5,557 nucleotides of DNA from Candidatus Nitrosopolaris rasttigaisensis (GTDB lineage Archaea > Thermoproteota > Nitrososphaeria > Nitrososphaerales > Nitrososphaeraceae), in assembly GCA_933226995.1 (NCBI GenBank), contig CAKOFP010000126.1:1-5557 (forward strand), given 5' to 3'. The translations under genes were made by a program, and so were the position numbers. The notes under the pieces were generated by a model. The model saw nothing but the letters and a program-made list of their open reading frames with translations, searched no databases and was not told where the DNA came from. Shown here piece by piece: positions 1 through 5,557 of the stretch (position 1 is the stretch's first letter; every line of letters begins with the position of its first letter).

Positions 1-258
1 AAATGATGAGACAAACTAAGACGAAAGATCGAACAAATTCAAACCTTCCAAGCATTAGAGCTAGCCTTAACGTAGAAGCATTGAAGTATTACTACCTTTG
101 GTCCAACTCGTCTTGTAATAATAGTAATAACCTTGATAAGAAATGTACCACATATATCAAAATCAAATAAATAGACAACAATTAATCGATCTTTATTGTT
201 TATTACGAAATCTAACGCATACATATTGATATACAACCACAAAGCATTCACAAATGGT
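1..258. other. AT-rich upstream region without a recognisable gene
   Basis: This stretch precedes the lipid-synthesis gene. Both strands were read. The + strand has a 55-codon open frame (3-170) rich in Asn, Ser and Lys that resembles no family I know. The - strand has a 70-codon open frame (39-251) that runs into the next gene and also resembles nothing. No tRNA cloverleaf, repeat array or stable hairpin was seen. The probable promoter of the ggpS-polD pair must lie here. The 3' end of an upstream gene cannot be excluded because the window is cut at base 1. Confidence 0.5.
221..235 (+). promoter_or_regulatory. possible TATA-like element upstream of GGGP synthase
   Basis: An AT-rich stretch (ACATATTGATATAC) centred about 30 bases before the GTG at 259 is at the distance expected of an archaeal TATA box serving a leaderless or short-leader mRNA. 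A second AT-rich candidate, AAATAAATA at about 165-173, would instead fit a transcript beginning near the TTG at 196. No Shine-Dalgarno sequence precedes either start. This is a weak call based on position and composition only. Confidence 0.25.
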
Positions 259-999
259 GTGGCGCATAAGATCGAGGATTACATTCAAAGTGAGGTCAAA
301 AAATACGGCACGTTATGCTTTCCACTTATAGATTCTGAAAATTCTGCTGGGGCAGCCTCAATTGCAAAAAAGGTTGAAGGAATGGGAGCTTCAGCTGTTT
401 TAGTAGGGGGATCTTCGGCAATTGATCAACTTGAACTGACGGAAATAGTTTCGAGTATCAAGCTACAAATTAATATTCCTGTGATATTGTTTCCTGGCAA
501 TGTTACCGGAGTATCGCCCAGAGCTGATGCAATTCTATTTAGCACTCTTCTTAACTCAGAAGATCCCTATTTCATTACAGAAGCCCAGGCGTTGGGAGCT
601 CTTTCTGTCAAAAAGTATAATATCGAACCGTTGCCAACTGGTTACGTTATTATCGGGGAGGGTACTACTGCATGGTTCATAGGCCGGGCACGCGGAATTC
701 CTTTCAACAAATACAGAATTGCAGTCATGTATTCGCTGGCGGCTCAGTATTTAGGTATGAGATTTTTGTACCTCGAGGCGGGTTCAGGCGCTACGCAAAG
801 TATCTCGCCCCAAATGATATCTTCTGTAAGAAAACACTACGAAGGAATACTTATAGTTGGAGGTGGAATTCGTACTCCTGAAACAGCAAAGGAAATAGCT
901 AAAGCTGGTGCAGATGTCATTGTAATCAGTACGATGATTGAGCAAGATGGAAGCTGGGAAGATAAACTCTCTACAATTATCAAGCAGATAAGAAGATGA
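259..999 (+). CDS. geranylgeranylglyceryl phosphate synthase (GGGPS)
   Basis: A (beta-alpha)8-barrel prenyltransferase of the PcrB/GGGPS family. It joins geranylgeranyl diphosphate to sn-glycerol-1-phosphate, forming the first ether bond of archaeal membrane lipids. Numbering from the GTG, visible signatures are LIDSEN (23-28), VGGSS (49-53), FPGNVTGVS (78-86), YLEAGSGA (171-178) and the phosphate-binding VGGGIRTPETA (200-210) followed by AGADVIVIST (216-225). The YLEAGSGA form fits the group II (often hexameric) branch. The GTG at 259 is chosen because family members begin just before the first helix (here KIEDYIQSEV), giving 246 residues, a normal length. The same frame is open back to a TTG at 196, which would add 21 residues with no family resemblance. 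Substitutions include Asn where Lys is usual in LIDP(D/E)K and Ser where Gly is usual in the VTGT-type loop near the end. The stop overlaps the next gene's start, suggesting one mRNA with DNA polymerase D. Family call is firm; the start is uncertain. Confidence 0.93.
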   Translation: MAHKIEDYIQSEVKKYGTLCFPLIDSENSAGAASIAKKVEGMGASAVLVGGSSAIDQLELTEIVSSIKLQINIPVILFPGNVTGVSPRADAILFSTLLNSEDPYFITEAQALGALSVKKYNIEPLPTGYVIIGEGTTAWFIGRARGIPFNKYRIAVMYSLAAQYLGMRFLYLEAGSGATQSISPQMISSVRKHYEGILIVGGGIRTPETAKEIAKAGADVIVISTMIEQDGSWEDKLSTIIKQIRR

Positions 1000-3900
1000 C
1001 AACAAAACATGATATCACAATGATCGGTGAGGCCGAGCTCCGTCTAAAAGATGTGTGTATGCCAGCTTATTATTTAAATTACCAACACAATATTTTGAAA
1101 AATGTACAAAAGAATTTTGAACTTGCTGCGAAGGCACGGAAACTGGGTTTAGATGTTTCAGACGGAGTAGAGCCAAAAATTGCGTACGATCTAGCTGATA
1201 GAGTTGCAAAAATGCATAATATCGATATTGCAGATCGATTGCGTGTTTTACTTTCGTGGTCCACCAAAGAGAAGGCAGCACTTACAATTGCTGAAGAGAT
1301 AGCTTTGGCAGAATACGGCAATGGGGACTTATGTACGAGACTGGACAATGCTGTACGTGTTAGTCTAGCTATAGTTACCGAAGGTATGACAATTGCTCCT
1401 TTACAAGGAATTGCTGATGTGCAACTAAAGAATAACAATGACGGAAGCCAATACCTGTCCATATCGTTTGCAGGGCCTATCAGGTCTGCAGGAGGAACTG
1501 AGGCCGCATTTACAATGCTAATAGCAGATCACGTAAGAAAAATTACTGGCTTAGAAAAATATGCTGCAAATTCATACGATGACGAGACAGGAAGATTTGT
1601 CGAAGAACTCAGAATTTATGAGCGTGAAGTTGGAAATTTCCAGTTTAAGGTCTTAGATGAAGATGTAGTTAAATGTATAACCAACTTACCGGTGGAGCTC
1701 GATGGAATAGATACTGATCCGGTAGAGGTTTTGGGTCATAGAAGTATGAAGAGAATCCATACCGACAGGGTGCGAGGCGGTGCGCTGAGGGTAATGAATG
1801 ATGGTCTGGTCGGTCGCAGCAGAAAGTTACTCAAAATGGTTGAGACATTAAAACTGGAAGGCTGGAATTGGCTCAAGGAACTGCAAGGAGCTATTCAAAC
1901 AGGCAATGATGATGCGGCTAATCACAGAATGTCTGAAGTGATTACCGGTAGGCCAGTGCTTTCAATGAGTAAGAAAATCGGAGGGTTCCGGTTAAGGTAC
2001 GGTCGATGCTACAATACTGGTTTGGCAACTATCGGAATTCACCCTGTTGTGCCCATATTATTAAATCATGCCATTGTTGTGGGTACACAAATCAAAATAG
2101 ATGTACCCGGAAAGGCATCCAGTATAGCACTTGTAGATACCATTGAACCTCCAATTGTTAGGCTTGACAATGGTAATGTCATACAGGTATCAACAGTGGA
2201 ACAGGCTGCACAGATCCGACCTAACATCGACAGGATACTCTACATGGGCGATATTCTAATAAGCTATGGTGATTTTCTTGAAAATAATGCTCAGCTGCTC
2301 CCAGCGAGTTATGTAGAAGAAGTTTGGTCTTTACAGTTACAGGCAAAATTGTTGGCATTGCAAACCTCGGACTCCATCCTAACTGGAGAAAAATTAAGCA
2401 AAAGGCTAATCCAATTATCAAAAGAGCCTTTCTCGACAGTACCTACAGTTGAAGAGGCATTTGAAATCAGCAGAAGGTTTAACATTCCACTTCATCCAAA
2501 ATATTCGTTCTATTGGGATTGTGTCAGCATAGATGAAGTTTTATTACTGAGAGAAAAATATTATCAGTATCAACAAAATGCTAAGCTAACTGATAACAGT
2601 AGTTCTTATTCTTCTCATTCTTGCTCGTCTCTTTTACAATTCCCCAATGATAATCCAAAGTTAAAAGATATCTTGGAAAAACTTGGTATAATCCATTCAG
2701 TAAAAAATGAGGGTAAAATTATTGAGATCGATAACCTAGATCATGTGTATTCGCTAACCAAGTTATTGATTCCTAGTTCTGCTGAGAGAAACGCTGCGTT
2801 TCCATCACCATCGCCTGTTGGTGATGGTGCTGATTGCTTTCTCGAAGCTAAGGATACATTGGAATTTATTTCAAAGACGTCCGGAGTTGAAATCAGAGCA
2901 AAATTTGCTTCTTCAATCGCTGTCAGAGTAGGACGCCCCGAAAAGGCTGCTGAACGTAGAATGAAACCTCCTGTTCATGTATTGTTTCCTATTGGTATCA
3001 AAGGAGGCGCAACACGCGATATTTTAAGAGCAGCAAAGGATGAATCTTTTTATGCTGAAATTGCAAATAGATTTTGTAATAATTGCAAACTGCCTTCAAT
3101 TGGAACACGCTGTCGTAACTGTTATGCTCTTACTCCCATACGAAATCTATGTGTAGTGTGCAGGGAGGAAATTACAGATGGCGTTAATAACAATCGGTGC
3201 TATAGGTGTGGTAAGGATGGCAAGACTTACTCTCCTGTCAACTATTCACTAAAAACAGCTGTTGAAGAGGCGCAAAGAAAACTTGGCACTATAGCAAGAG
3301 AACCACTCAAAGGTGTTAAGGGTCTTATGAGTAAGCACAAAGCTGCCGAGCTATTAGAAAAAGGAATACTGAGACAAAAATTTGATCTCTATAGTTTCAA
3401 GGACGGGACTGTTAGGTTTGATGCAACGAACGAGCCTCTGACCCACTTTAAACCTGAGTGGACTATAAGTAGCATACAAAAATTAAAGGAATTGGGTTAT
3501 ACAAGAGATTATCTTGGTAGAGAGATAGTATCGGCTGATCAGTTGGTCGAACTGCTGATGCAAGACGTGGTACTACCTTTGGATTGCGCTAAACATTTGC
3601 TCAATGTAGCCAACTTTATTGATGAAGAACTTGTAAAATTATACGGGCTTGAGCCATTCTACAATTCATTCTCTGTAGAAGACCTGATAGGACACCTAAT
3701 AGTCGGATTGGCACCACATACATCTGTTGGTATTATAGGGAGAATTATAGGTTTTACCAATTCTCAGGTCTGTTTGGCCCATCCGGTATGGCACTCTGCA
3801 AAACGTAGGGATTGTGATGGTGATGCAGACTCTATAATGCTATTAGCTGATGCGTTCCTAAACTTTTCAAATGATTTTTTGCCGGATAAAATTGGTGGGC

Positions 3901-4568
3901 TCATGGATGCACCCCTACTTATTCAGCCGATTGTATTGCCAAATGAGGTACAAAGACAAGCTCATAATATTGATGTTACCTCAGTTTATCCGCTTGCATT
4001 TTACGAAGCAACTTTGAAACAATCTAAGGCAGGAGACTTTGTTAACAAGATAGAAATTATTAAAAACAGGCTCGGAAAAGAAGACCAATTTTTTGGTTAT
4101 GGATTTACTCATTCGACATCCCTGCTAACGACCAACATACAACGCAGCGCATATTCTAGACTAAATTCCATGGATGAGAAATTGGAAATGCAGCTTGCTA
4201 CTGCAAAACTAATCAATGCTGTCGATCCTGATGAGGTAGCATCAATGGTGCTGACGACACATATTTTGCCAGACATCATGGGCAATATGCGATCCTACTC
4301 ATCACAATCCTTTCGGTGTAGCAATTGTGGAGAAAAATATCGCAGAATGCCACTTATGGGCAAGTGTATTGAATGTGAACATGAACTTTTGCAAACAGTC
4401 ACTAGAGGTTCGGTTGAAAAATATGCCGATATTGCAATAAATATGTGTACTCAGTTCAGAGTTAATGATTACTTACGTGGCAGAGTTGAATCTCTAATGA
4501 CGGAATTAAAATTGATCTTTAGAGAACGAAAGAAAGAACAGTTTACCCTGACTGAATTTATGGATTAA
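996..4568 (+). CDS. polC: DNA polymerase D large (catalytic) subunit DP2
   Basis: The catalytic subunit of archaeal replicative DNA polymerase D, which works with the exonuclease subunit DP1 (not in this window). It has 1190 residues, slightly shorter than Pyrococcus DP2 (about 1270), and appears complete. Visible blocks: FAGPIRSAGGT (158-168), RVRGGALRV, GGFRLRYGR, VEIRAK and GRPEKA (about 631-651), GVKGLMSK (773-780), DGTVRFDAT (803-811), APHTSVGIIGRIIGF (906-920) and the active-site motif DCDGDAD (939-945). D941 and D943 match the catalytic aspartates known as D954 and D956 in P. abyssi. Cysteines 694/697/706/709, 719/722/735/738 and 1108/1111/1124/1127 form three zinc sites. The C-terminal QFTLTEFM (1182-1189) is a PCNA-binding (PIP) box. 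No intein interrupts the active site, as one does in P. horikoshii. The ATG at 996 overlaps the stop of the lipid gene (ATGA); a second ATG lies nine codons in. The symbol polC follows archaeal usage (also polD2) and does not mean bacterial PolC. Confidence 0.98.
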   Translation: MTTKHDITMIGEAELRLKDVCMPAYYLNYQHNILKNVQKNFELAAKARKLGLDVSDGVEPKIAYDLADRVAKMHNIDIADRLRVLLSWSTKEKAALTIAEEIALAEYGNGDLCTRLDNAVRVSLAIVTEGMTIAPLQGIADVQLKNNNDGSQYLSISFAGPIRSAGGTEAAFTMLIADHVRKITGLEKYAANSYDDETGRFVEELRIYEREVGNFQFKVLDEDVVKCITNLPVELDGIDTDPVEVLGHRSMKRIHTDRVRGGALRVMNDGLVGRSRKLLKMVETLKLEGWNWLKELQGAIQTGNDDAANHRMSEVITGRPVLSMSKKIGGFRLRYGRCYNTGLATIGIHPVVPILLNHAIVVGTQIKIDVPGKASSIALVDTIEPPIVRLDNGNVIQVSTVEQAAQIRPNIDRILYMGDILISYGDFLENNAQLLPASYVEEVWSLQLQAKLLALQTSDSILTGEKLSKRLIQLSKEPFSTVPTVEEAFEISRRFNIPLHPKYSFYWDCVSIDEVLLLREKYYQYQQNAKLTDNSSSYSSHSCSSLLQFPNDNPKLKDILEKLGIIHSVKNEGKIIEIDNLDHVYSLTKLLIPSSAERNAAFPSPSPVGDGADCFLEAKDTLEFISKTSGVEIRAKFASSIAVRVGRPEKAAERRMKPPVHVLFPIGIKGGATRDILRAAKDESFYAEIANRFCNNCKLPSIGTRCRNCYALTPIRNLCVVCREEITDGVNNNRCYRCGKDGKTYSPVNYSLKTAVEEAQRKLGTIAREPLKGVKGLMSKHKAAELLEKGILRQKFDLYSFKDGTVRFDATNEPLTHFKPEWTISSIQKLKELGYTRDYLGREIVSADQLVELLMQDVVLPLDCAKHLLNVANFIDEELVKLYGLEPFYNSFSVEDLIGHLIVGLAPHTSVGIIGRIIGFTNSQVCLAHPVWHSAKRRDCDGDADSIMLLADAFLNFSNDFLPDKIGGLMDAPLLIQPIVLPNEVQRQAHNIDVTSVYPLAFYEATLKQSKAGDFVNKIEIIKNRLGKEDQFFGYGFTHSTSLLTTNIQRSAYSRLNSMDEKLEMQLATAKLINAVDPDEVASMVLTTHILPDIMGNMRSYSSQSFRCSNCGEKYRRMPLMGKCIECEHELLQTVTRGSVEKYADIAINMCTQFRVNDYLRGRVESLMTELKLIFRERKKEQFTLTEFMD
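2592..2635 (+). other. Ser-rich insert in DP2 encoded by a pyrimidine tract
   Basis: Codons 533-545 of the DP2 gene read D-N-S-S-S-Y-S-S-H-S-C-S-S, a low-complexity serine run. It lies between the conserved HPKYSFYW block (from residue 500) and the next predicted helix. At DNA level it is a TTCT-rich pyrimidine tract. It looks like a flexible surface linker that grew by slippage-like expansion. The frame continues cleanly through it, so it is not a frameshift. Confidence 0.55.
2802..2827. repeat. 9-bp perfect inverted repeat inside the DP2 gene
   Basis: CCATCACCA (2802-2810) and TGGTGATGG (2819-2827) are exact reverse complements separated by eight bases, so the mRNA could form a short hairpin. 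It encodes the PSPSPVGDG segment of DP2 (residues about 603-611), a variable loop just before a conserved block. No second copy was seen in the window. It may be chance or a small element tolerated in a loop. Confidence 0.5.
4539..4562 (+). other. PCNA-interacting (PIP) box at the DP2 C-terminus
   Basis: The last residues of DP2 before the final Asp read QFTLTEFM, matching the Q-x-x-hydrophobic-x-x-aromatic-(aromatic) PIP pattern with Met in the eighth place. In Pyrococcus the extreme C-terminus of DP2 carries a PIP motif that docks the polymerase on the PCNA clamp, so position and pattern agree. Confidence 0.75.
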
Positions 4569-4674
4569 CTTGGTCCGAGATACTATTTTAAATGGGATAG
4601 GACGGCATCAGACAATTTAATCAATACTCAGTTGAGTCAGAATATGGGGTCAATGATCCTCAATTAACTATTTT
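4569..4674. other. spacer between convergent genes
   Basis: The stretch between the DP2 stop and the stop of the convergent dehydratase gene. It contains a weak inverted repeat ACTCA-GT-TGAGT (4626-4637) and ends in a T-run. No open frame of interest or RNA gene was recognised on either strand. Confidence 0.5.
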
Positions 4675-4677
4675 TTA
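4669..4677 (+). terminator. probable T-run terminator of the ggpS-polD unit
   Basis: Six consecutive T on the + strand (4671-4676) lie about 100 bases after the DP2 stop. Archaeal transcription usually ends at such T-tracts without needing a hairpin. The run overlaps the stop codon of the convergent dehydratase gene, so the two transcripts would meet or slightly overlap here. The weak ACTCA/TGAGT repeat lies too far upstream to form a bacterial-type terminator. Confidence 0.4.
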
Positions 4678-4959
4678 ATTCTTGTCTATTCGTTTTTCTA
4701 TCTCTTTTGCAAGGTTAATGTCTCGTTCGGTTATAGCATCAACATCAAAGGATTTTAAGGAAAGTTTGACAGTCTTCCAGTTAATTGTAATAATCGGGTG
4801 ATGGTTGACCTTCTCAGCAATTTTTGCAACATCATTTACAAACTCAATAGCCTTCATAAAACTTGGGAATTGAAATGATTTTACAATCTTACCTTCTTTT
4901 AATTCCCATCCGCTATCTAATTCTTCGATTGCTCTTTTTATTTCTTCATTAGACGACAT
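4675..4959 (-). CDS. pterin-4a-carbinolamine dehydratase-like protein (PCD/DCoH)
   Basis: A 94-residue protein of the usual PCD length. The family dehydrates 4a-hydroxytetrahydrobiopterin during pterin recycling; in prokaryotes without aromatic amino acid hydroxylases a role near molybdopterin metabolism has been suggested. The fold signature is clear: a W-x-L segment (18-20), the K-x-F-x-F strand (27-31), a helix and then EKVNHHP (49-55), W61 after five residues, and a late D80. Against the published PCD motif (H-[HN]-[PCS]-x5-W-x9-[HW]-x8-15-D), the third catalytic position is Phe71 rather than His or Trp. The two adjacent His (53, 54) are retained. Activity may therefore be reduced or altered. 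The ATG start follows a TATA-like element at leaderless distance; no ribosome binding site is seen. It is a single gene, convergent with DP2. Family assignment is strong, actual enzymatic activity unproven. Confidence 0.92.
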   Translation of the reverse strand: MSSNEEIKRAIEELDSGWELKEGKIVKSFQFPSFMKAIEFVNDVAKIAEKVNHHPIITINWKTVKLSLKSFDVDAITERDINLAKEIEKRIDKN

Positions 4960-4984
4960 ATGATTATTATTGATTATCCATTCG

Positions 4985-4998
4985 ATATTATATTATTA
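4985..4998 (-). promoter_or_regulatory. TATA-like promoter element of the dehydratase gene
   Basis: Read on the - strand, TAATAATATAATAT lies about 26-39 bases before the ATG at 4959. This suits an archaeal TATA box with a transcript starting within about ten bases of the start codon. No Shine-Dalgarno sequence intervenes, consistent with short-leader archaeal mRNAs. The element is AT-only on both strands and could also serve transcription to the right. Confidence 0.4.
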
Positions 4999-5143
4999 TC
5001 CGATATGACCACAATCTGTGAATATCAAAAGGATAAAATATTTCGCTCATCTTAAACATCAGAGTCTCATGAGCAATTCTCTAGTTATTTCAGGTTATCT
5101 GGGGCATGACAAAAAAGTACAAAACCTCCACAAGTGGACACAA
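4999..5143. other. region before the reductase remnant, no recognised gene
   Basis: The + strand is open from a GTG at 5018 in frame with the reductase remnant, but the 42 residues it would add before the reductase homology match nothing I recognise. A fragment reading YLGHDKK faintly recalls the LGH box of tyrosine recombinases; no conserved Arg or Tyr accompanies it. The other frames are closed by stops. This may be intergenic DNA or older decayed sequence. Confidence 0.4.
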
Positions 5144-5148
5144 GTGGA
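5129..5148 (+). repeat. tandem 10-bp direct repeat (two copies)
   Basis: CACAAGTGGA occurs twice head to tail (5129-5138 and 5139-5148) with no mismatch. Each copy contains a CCAC/GTGG-like half palindrome (CCACAAGTGG at 5128-5137). The second copy contains the GTG proposed as the reductase start. It could be a duplicated regulator site or a simple slippage duplication. Confidence 0.6.
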
Positions 5149-5338
5149 AACCAAGCTGAGAATTCAAGGTTTTGCAGGAAGTTTGAGAGTGGGTTCGTAT
5201 AACAAAGCCCTTCTACGCGCCACTACGGAGTTGCTCCCCGACGATCATGAGGCCATTGTGACGAGGCAGCTCCGGGTCCTACTGTGTTCCCGCCGAAGAG
5301 CGAATTATCTGATTATCAAAAAAGTTATTATTCTTTGA
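5144..5338 (+). pseudogene. truncated NADPH-dependent FMN reductase (N-terminal fragment)
   Basis: From the GTG at 5144 the product begins VETKLRIQGFAGSLRVGSYN and continues through a helix to ELLPDD. This is the first beta strand, the FMN phosphate-binding loop (GSLR-x-G-S-x-N) and first helix of the NADPH-dependent FMN reductase (flavodoxin-like) family, which reduces FMN or quinones and related substrates with NAD(P)H. Resemblance stops after about 38 residues, near 5258. The rest of the open frame to 5338 encodes a basic tail unlike the family, and from 5279 it is antisense to the beta-helix gene. Intact members have about 180-200 residues, so most of the enzyme, including the NADPH side and dimer interface, is missing. 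No continuation was found in the other + frames. The fragment is GC-richer than the window. The same frame is open back to a GTG at 5018. Probably non-functional; an expressed short peptide is not excluded. Confidence 0.7.
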
Positions 5339-5557
5339 CGTGGGATCTTGCCAAATCTTCAGCCCGTGTGGTGTTAAATCAAGTATTTTATTTGAAGAGA
5401 ATGTGTTCCCTGATGAGCCACTCGCTACAAGTAAAGCACTAGTTATAGAGTGTGATATAGTATTTGCGAAGATTTTGTTATTGGAAGAACCAGAATTTAC
5501 GTTAATTCCAACTCGACTCGTCGAAATTGTATTATTGTATACCCGATTGTTATGTGA
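5279..5557 (-). CDS. right-handed parallel beta-helix (NosD-like) protein, C-terminal part
   Basis: The - strand is open from the window edge to a TAG at 5279-5281, giving the last 92 residues of a protein whose start lies beyond 5557. Four repeats are plain: NNRVYNNTIS, NNKIFANTIS, GNTFSSNKIL and NNNFFDNQII, beginning at visible residues 3, 26, 50 and 76, so 23-26 residues apart. Asn ladders, alternating small or hydrophobic residues and this period are typical of PbH1/NosD-type beta-helix rungs. Such proteins are usually exported and bind or modify polysaccharide or act as surface structures; which applies here cannot be told from the C-terminus. No transmembrane anchor or sorting signal follows the last rung, which ends in SSAGTQ. 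Its 3' end meets the reductase remnant, and no T-run follows the stop. The gene end could therefore be native or a truncation. Only the fold is assigned, not an activity. Confidence 0.82.
   Translation of the reverse strand, partial: SHNNRVYNNTISTSRVGINVNSGSSNNKIFANTISHSITSALLVASGSSGNTFSSNKILDLTPHGLKIWQDPTSKNNNFFDNQIIRSSAGTQ

Noticed and set aside
3..9. ATGATGA resembling a C/D-box guide RNA C box
   Set aside because: No CTGA D box was found at a suitable distance downstream, so a guide RNA is not supported.
3..170. 55-codon + strand open frame in the upstream region
   Set aside because: Asn/Ser/Lys-rich composition follows the AT-rich DNA, there is no family resemblance, no ribosome binding site, and it touches the window edge.
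39..251. 70-codon - strand open frame
   Set aside because: Its start lies at the beginning of the GGGP synthase region on the other strand, and the translation has no recognisable motif; likely a chance frame.
1079..1462. 127-codon - strand open frame inside the DP2 gene
   Set aside because: It is antisense to highly conserved DP2 coding sequence and resembles no protein family; a shadow frame.
3810..3830. Possible intein at the DP2 active site
   Set aside because: P. horikoshii DP2 carries an intein, but here the conserved blocks on both sides of the active site run on without interruption.
4626..4637. ACTCA/TGAGT hairpin as an intrinsic terminator
   Set aside because: The arms are only five bases and the T-run lies more than 30 bases downstream, so it does not form a bacterial-type terminator.
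5018..5143. YLGHDKK segment resembling the LGH box of a tyrosine recombinase
   Set aside because: The conserved catalytic Arg pair and Tyr are absent and the surrounding residues do not match; too short to call an integrase remnant.
5249..5452. Third-frame + strand continuation of the reductase (open from about 5254 to a TAG near 5450)
   Set aside because: The translation shows no FMN reductase motifs, and from 5279 on it is antisense to the clear beta-helix repeats.

Overview
The window reads as AT-rich archaeal chromosomal DNA, most likely from an ammonia-oxidising Nitrososphaeria (Thaumarchaeota) lineage of the Nitrososphaera/Nitrosocosmicus kind. Two hallmark archaeal genes support this: a geranylgeranylglyceryl phosphate synthase, which starts ether-lipid synthesis, and the large catalytic subunit (DP2) of the archaeal replicative DNA polymerase D. 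PolD is absent from classical Crenarchaeota. The exact genus is inferred from base composition and gene content, not from a database match.

Layout. Positions 1-258 are an AT-rich upstream region with no recognisable gene. The GGGP synthase gene (about 259-999, +) overlaps the PolD DP2 gene (996-4568, +) by four bases (ATGA), so the two are almost certainly co-transcribed and translationally coupled. DP2 is complete and intein-free, with its catalytic double-psi-barrel motif, three zinc sites and a C-terminal PCNA-binding peptide. A short spacer (4569-4674) with a T-run separates it from a convergent 94-codon gene for a pterin-4a-carbinolamine dehydratase-like protein (4675-4959, -), which has its own TATA-like promoter.

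The right end (about 5000-5557) is different in character. It holds the N-terminal FMN-binding piece of an NADPH-dependent FMN reductase (5144 to about 5258, +). That piece runs abruptly into the 3' end of a convergent gene for a right-handed parallel beta-helix (NosD-like) protein (5279 to beyond 5557, -). The beta-helix gene has no start codon inside the window and is easily missed. The junction is locally GC-rich and looks like a rearrangement scar.

The first two genes are housekeeping functions (membrane lipid synthesis and DNA replication). The dehydratase is a small metabolic enzyme. The right end is accessory and partly decayed. I do not see a clear new multi-gene system. The points most worth a second look are the reductase/beta-helix junction, the substituted third catalytic-motif residue of the dehydratase, and the substitutions around the DP2 active site.
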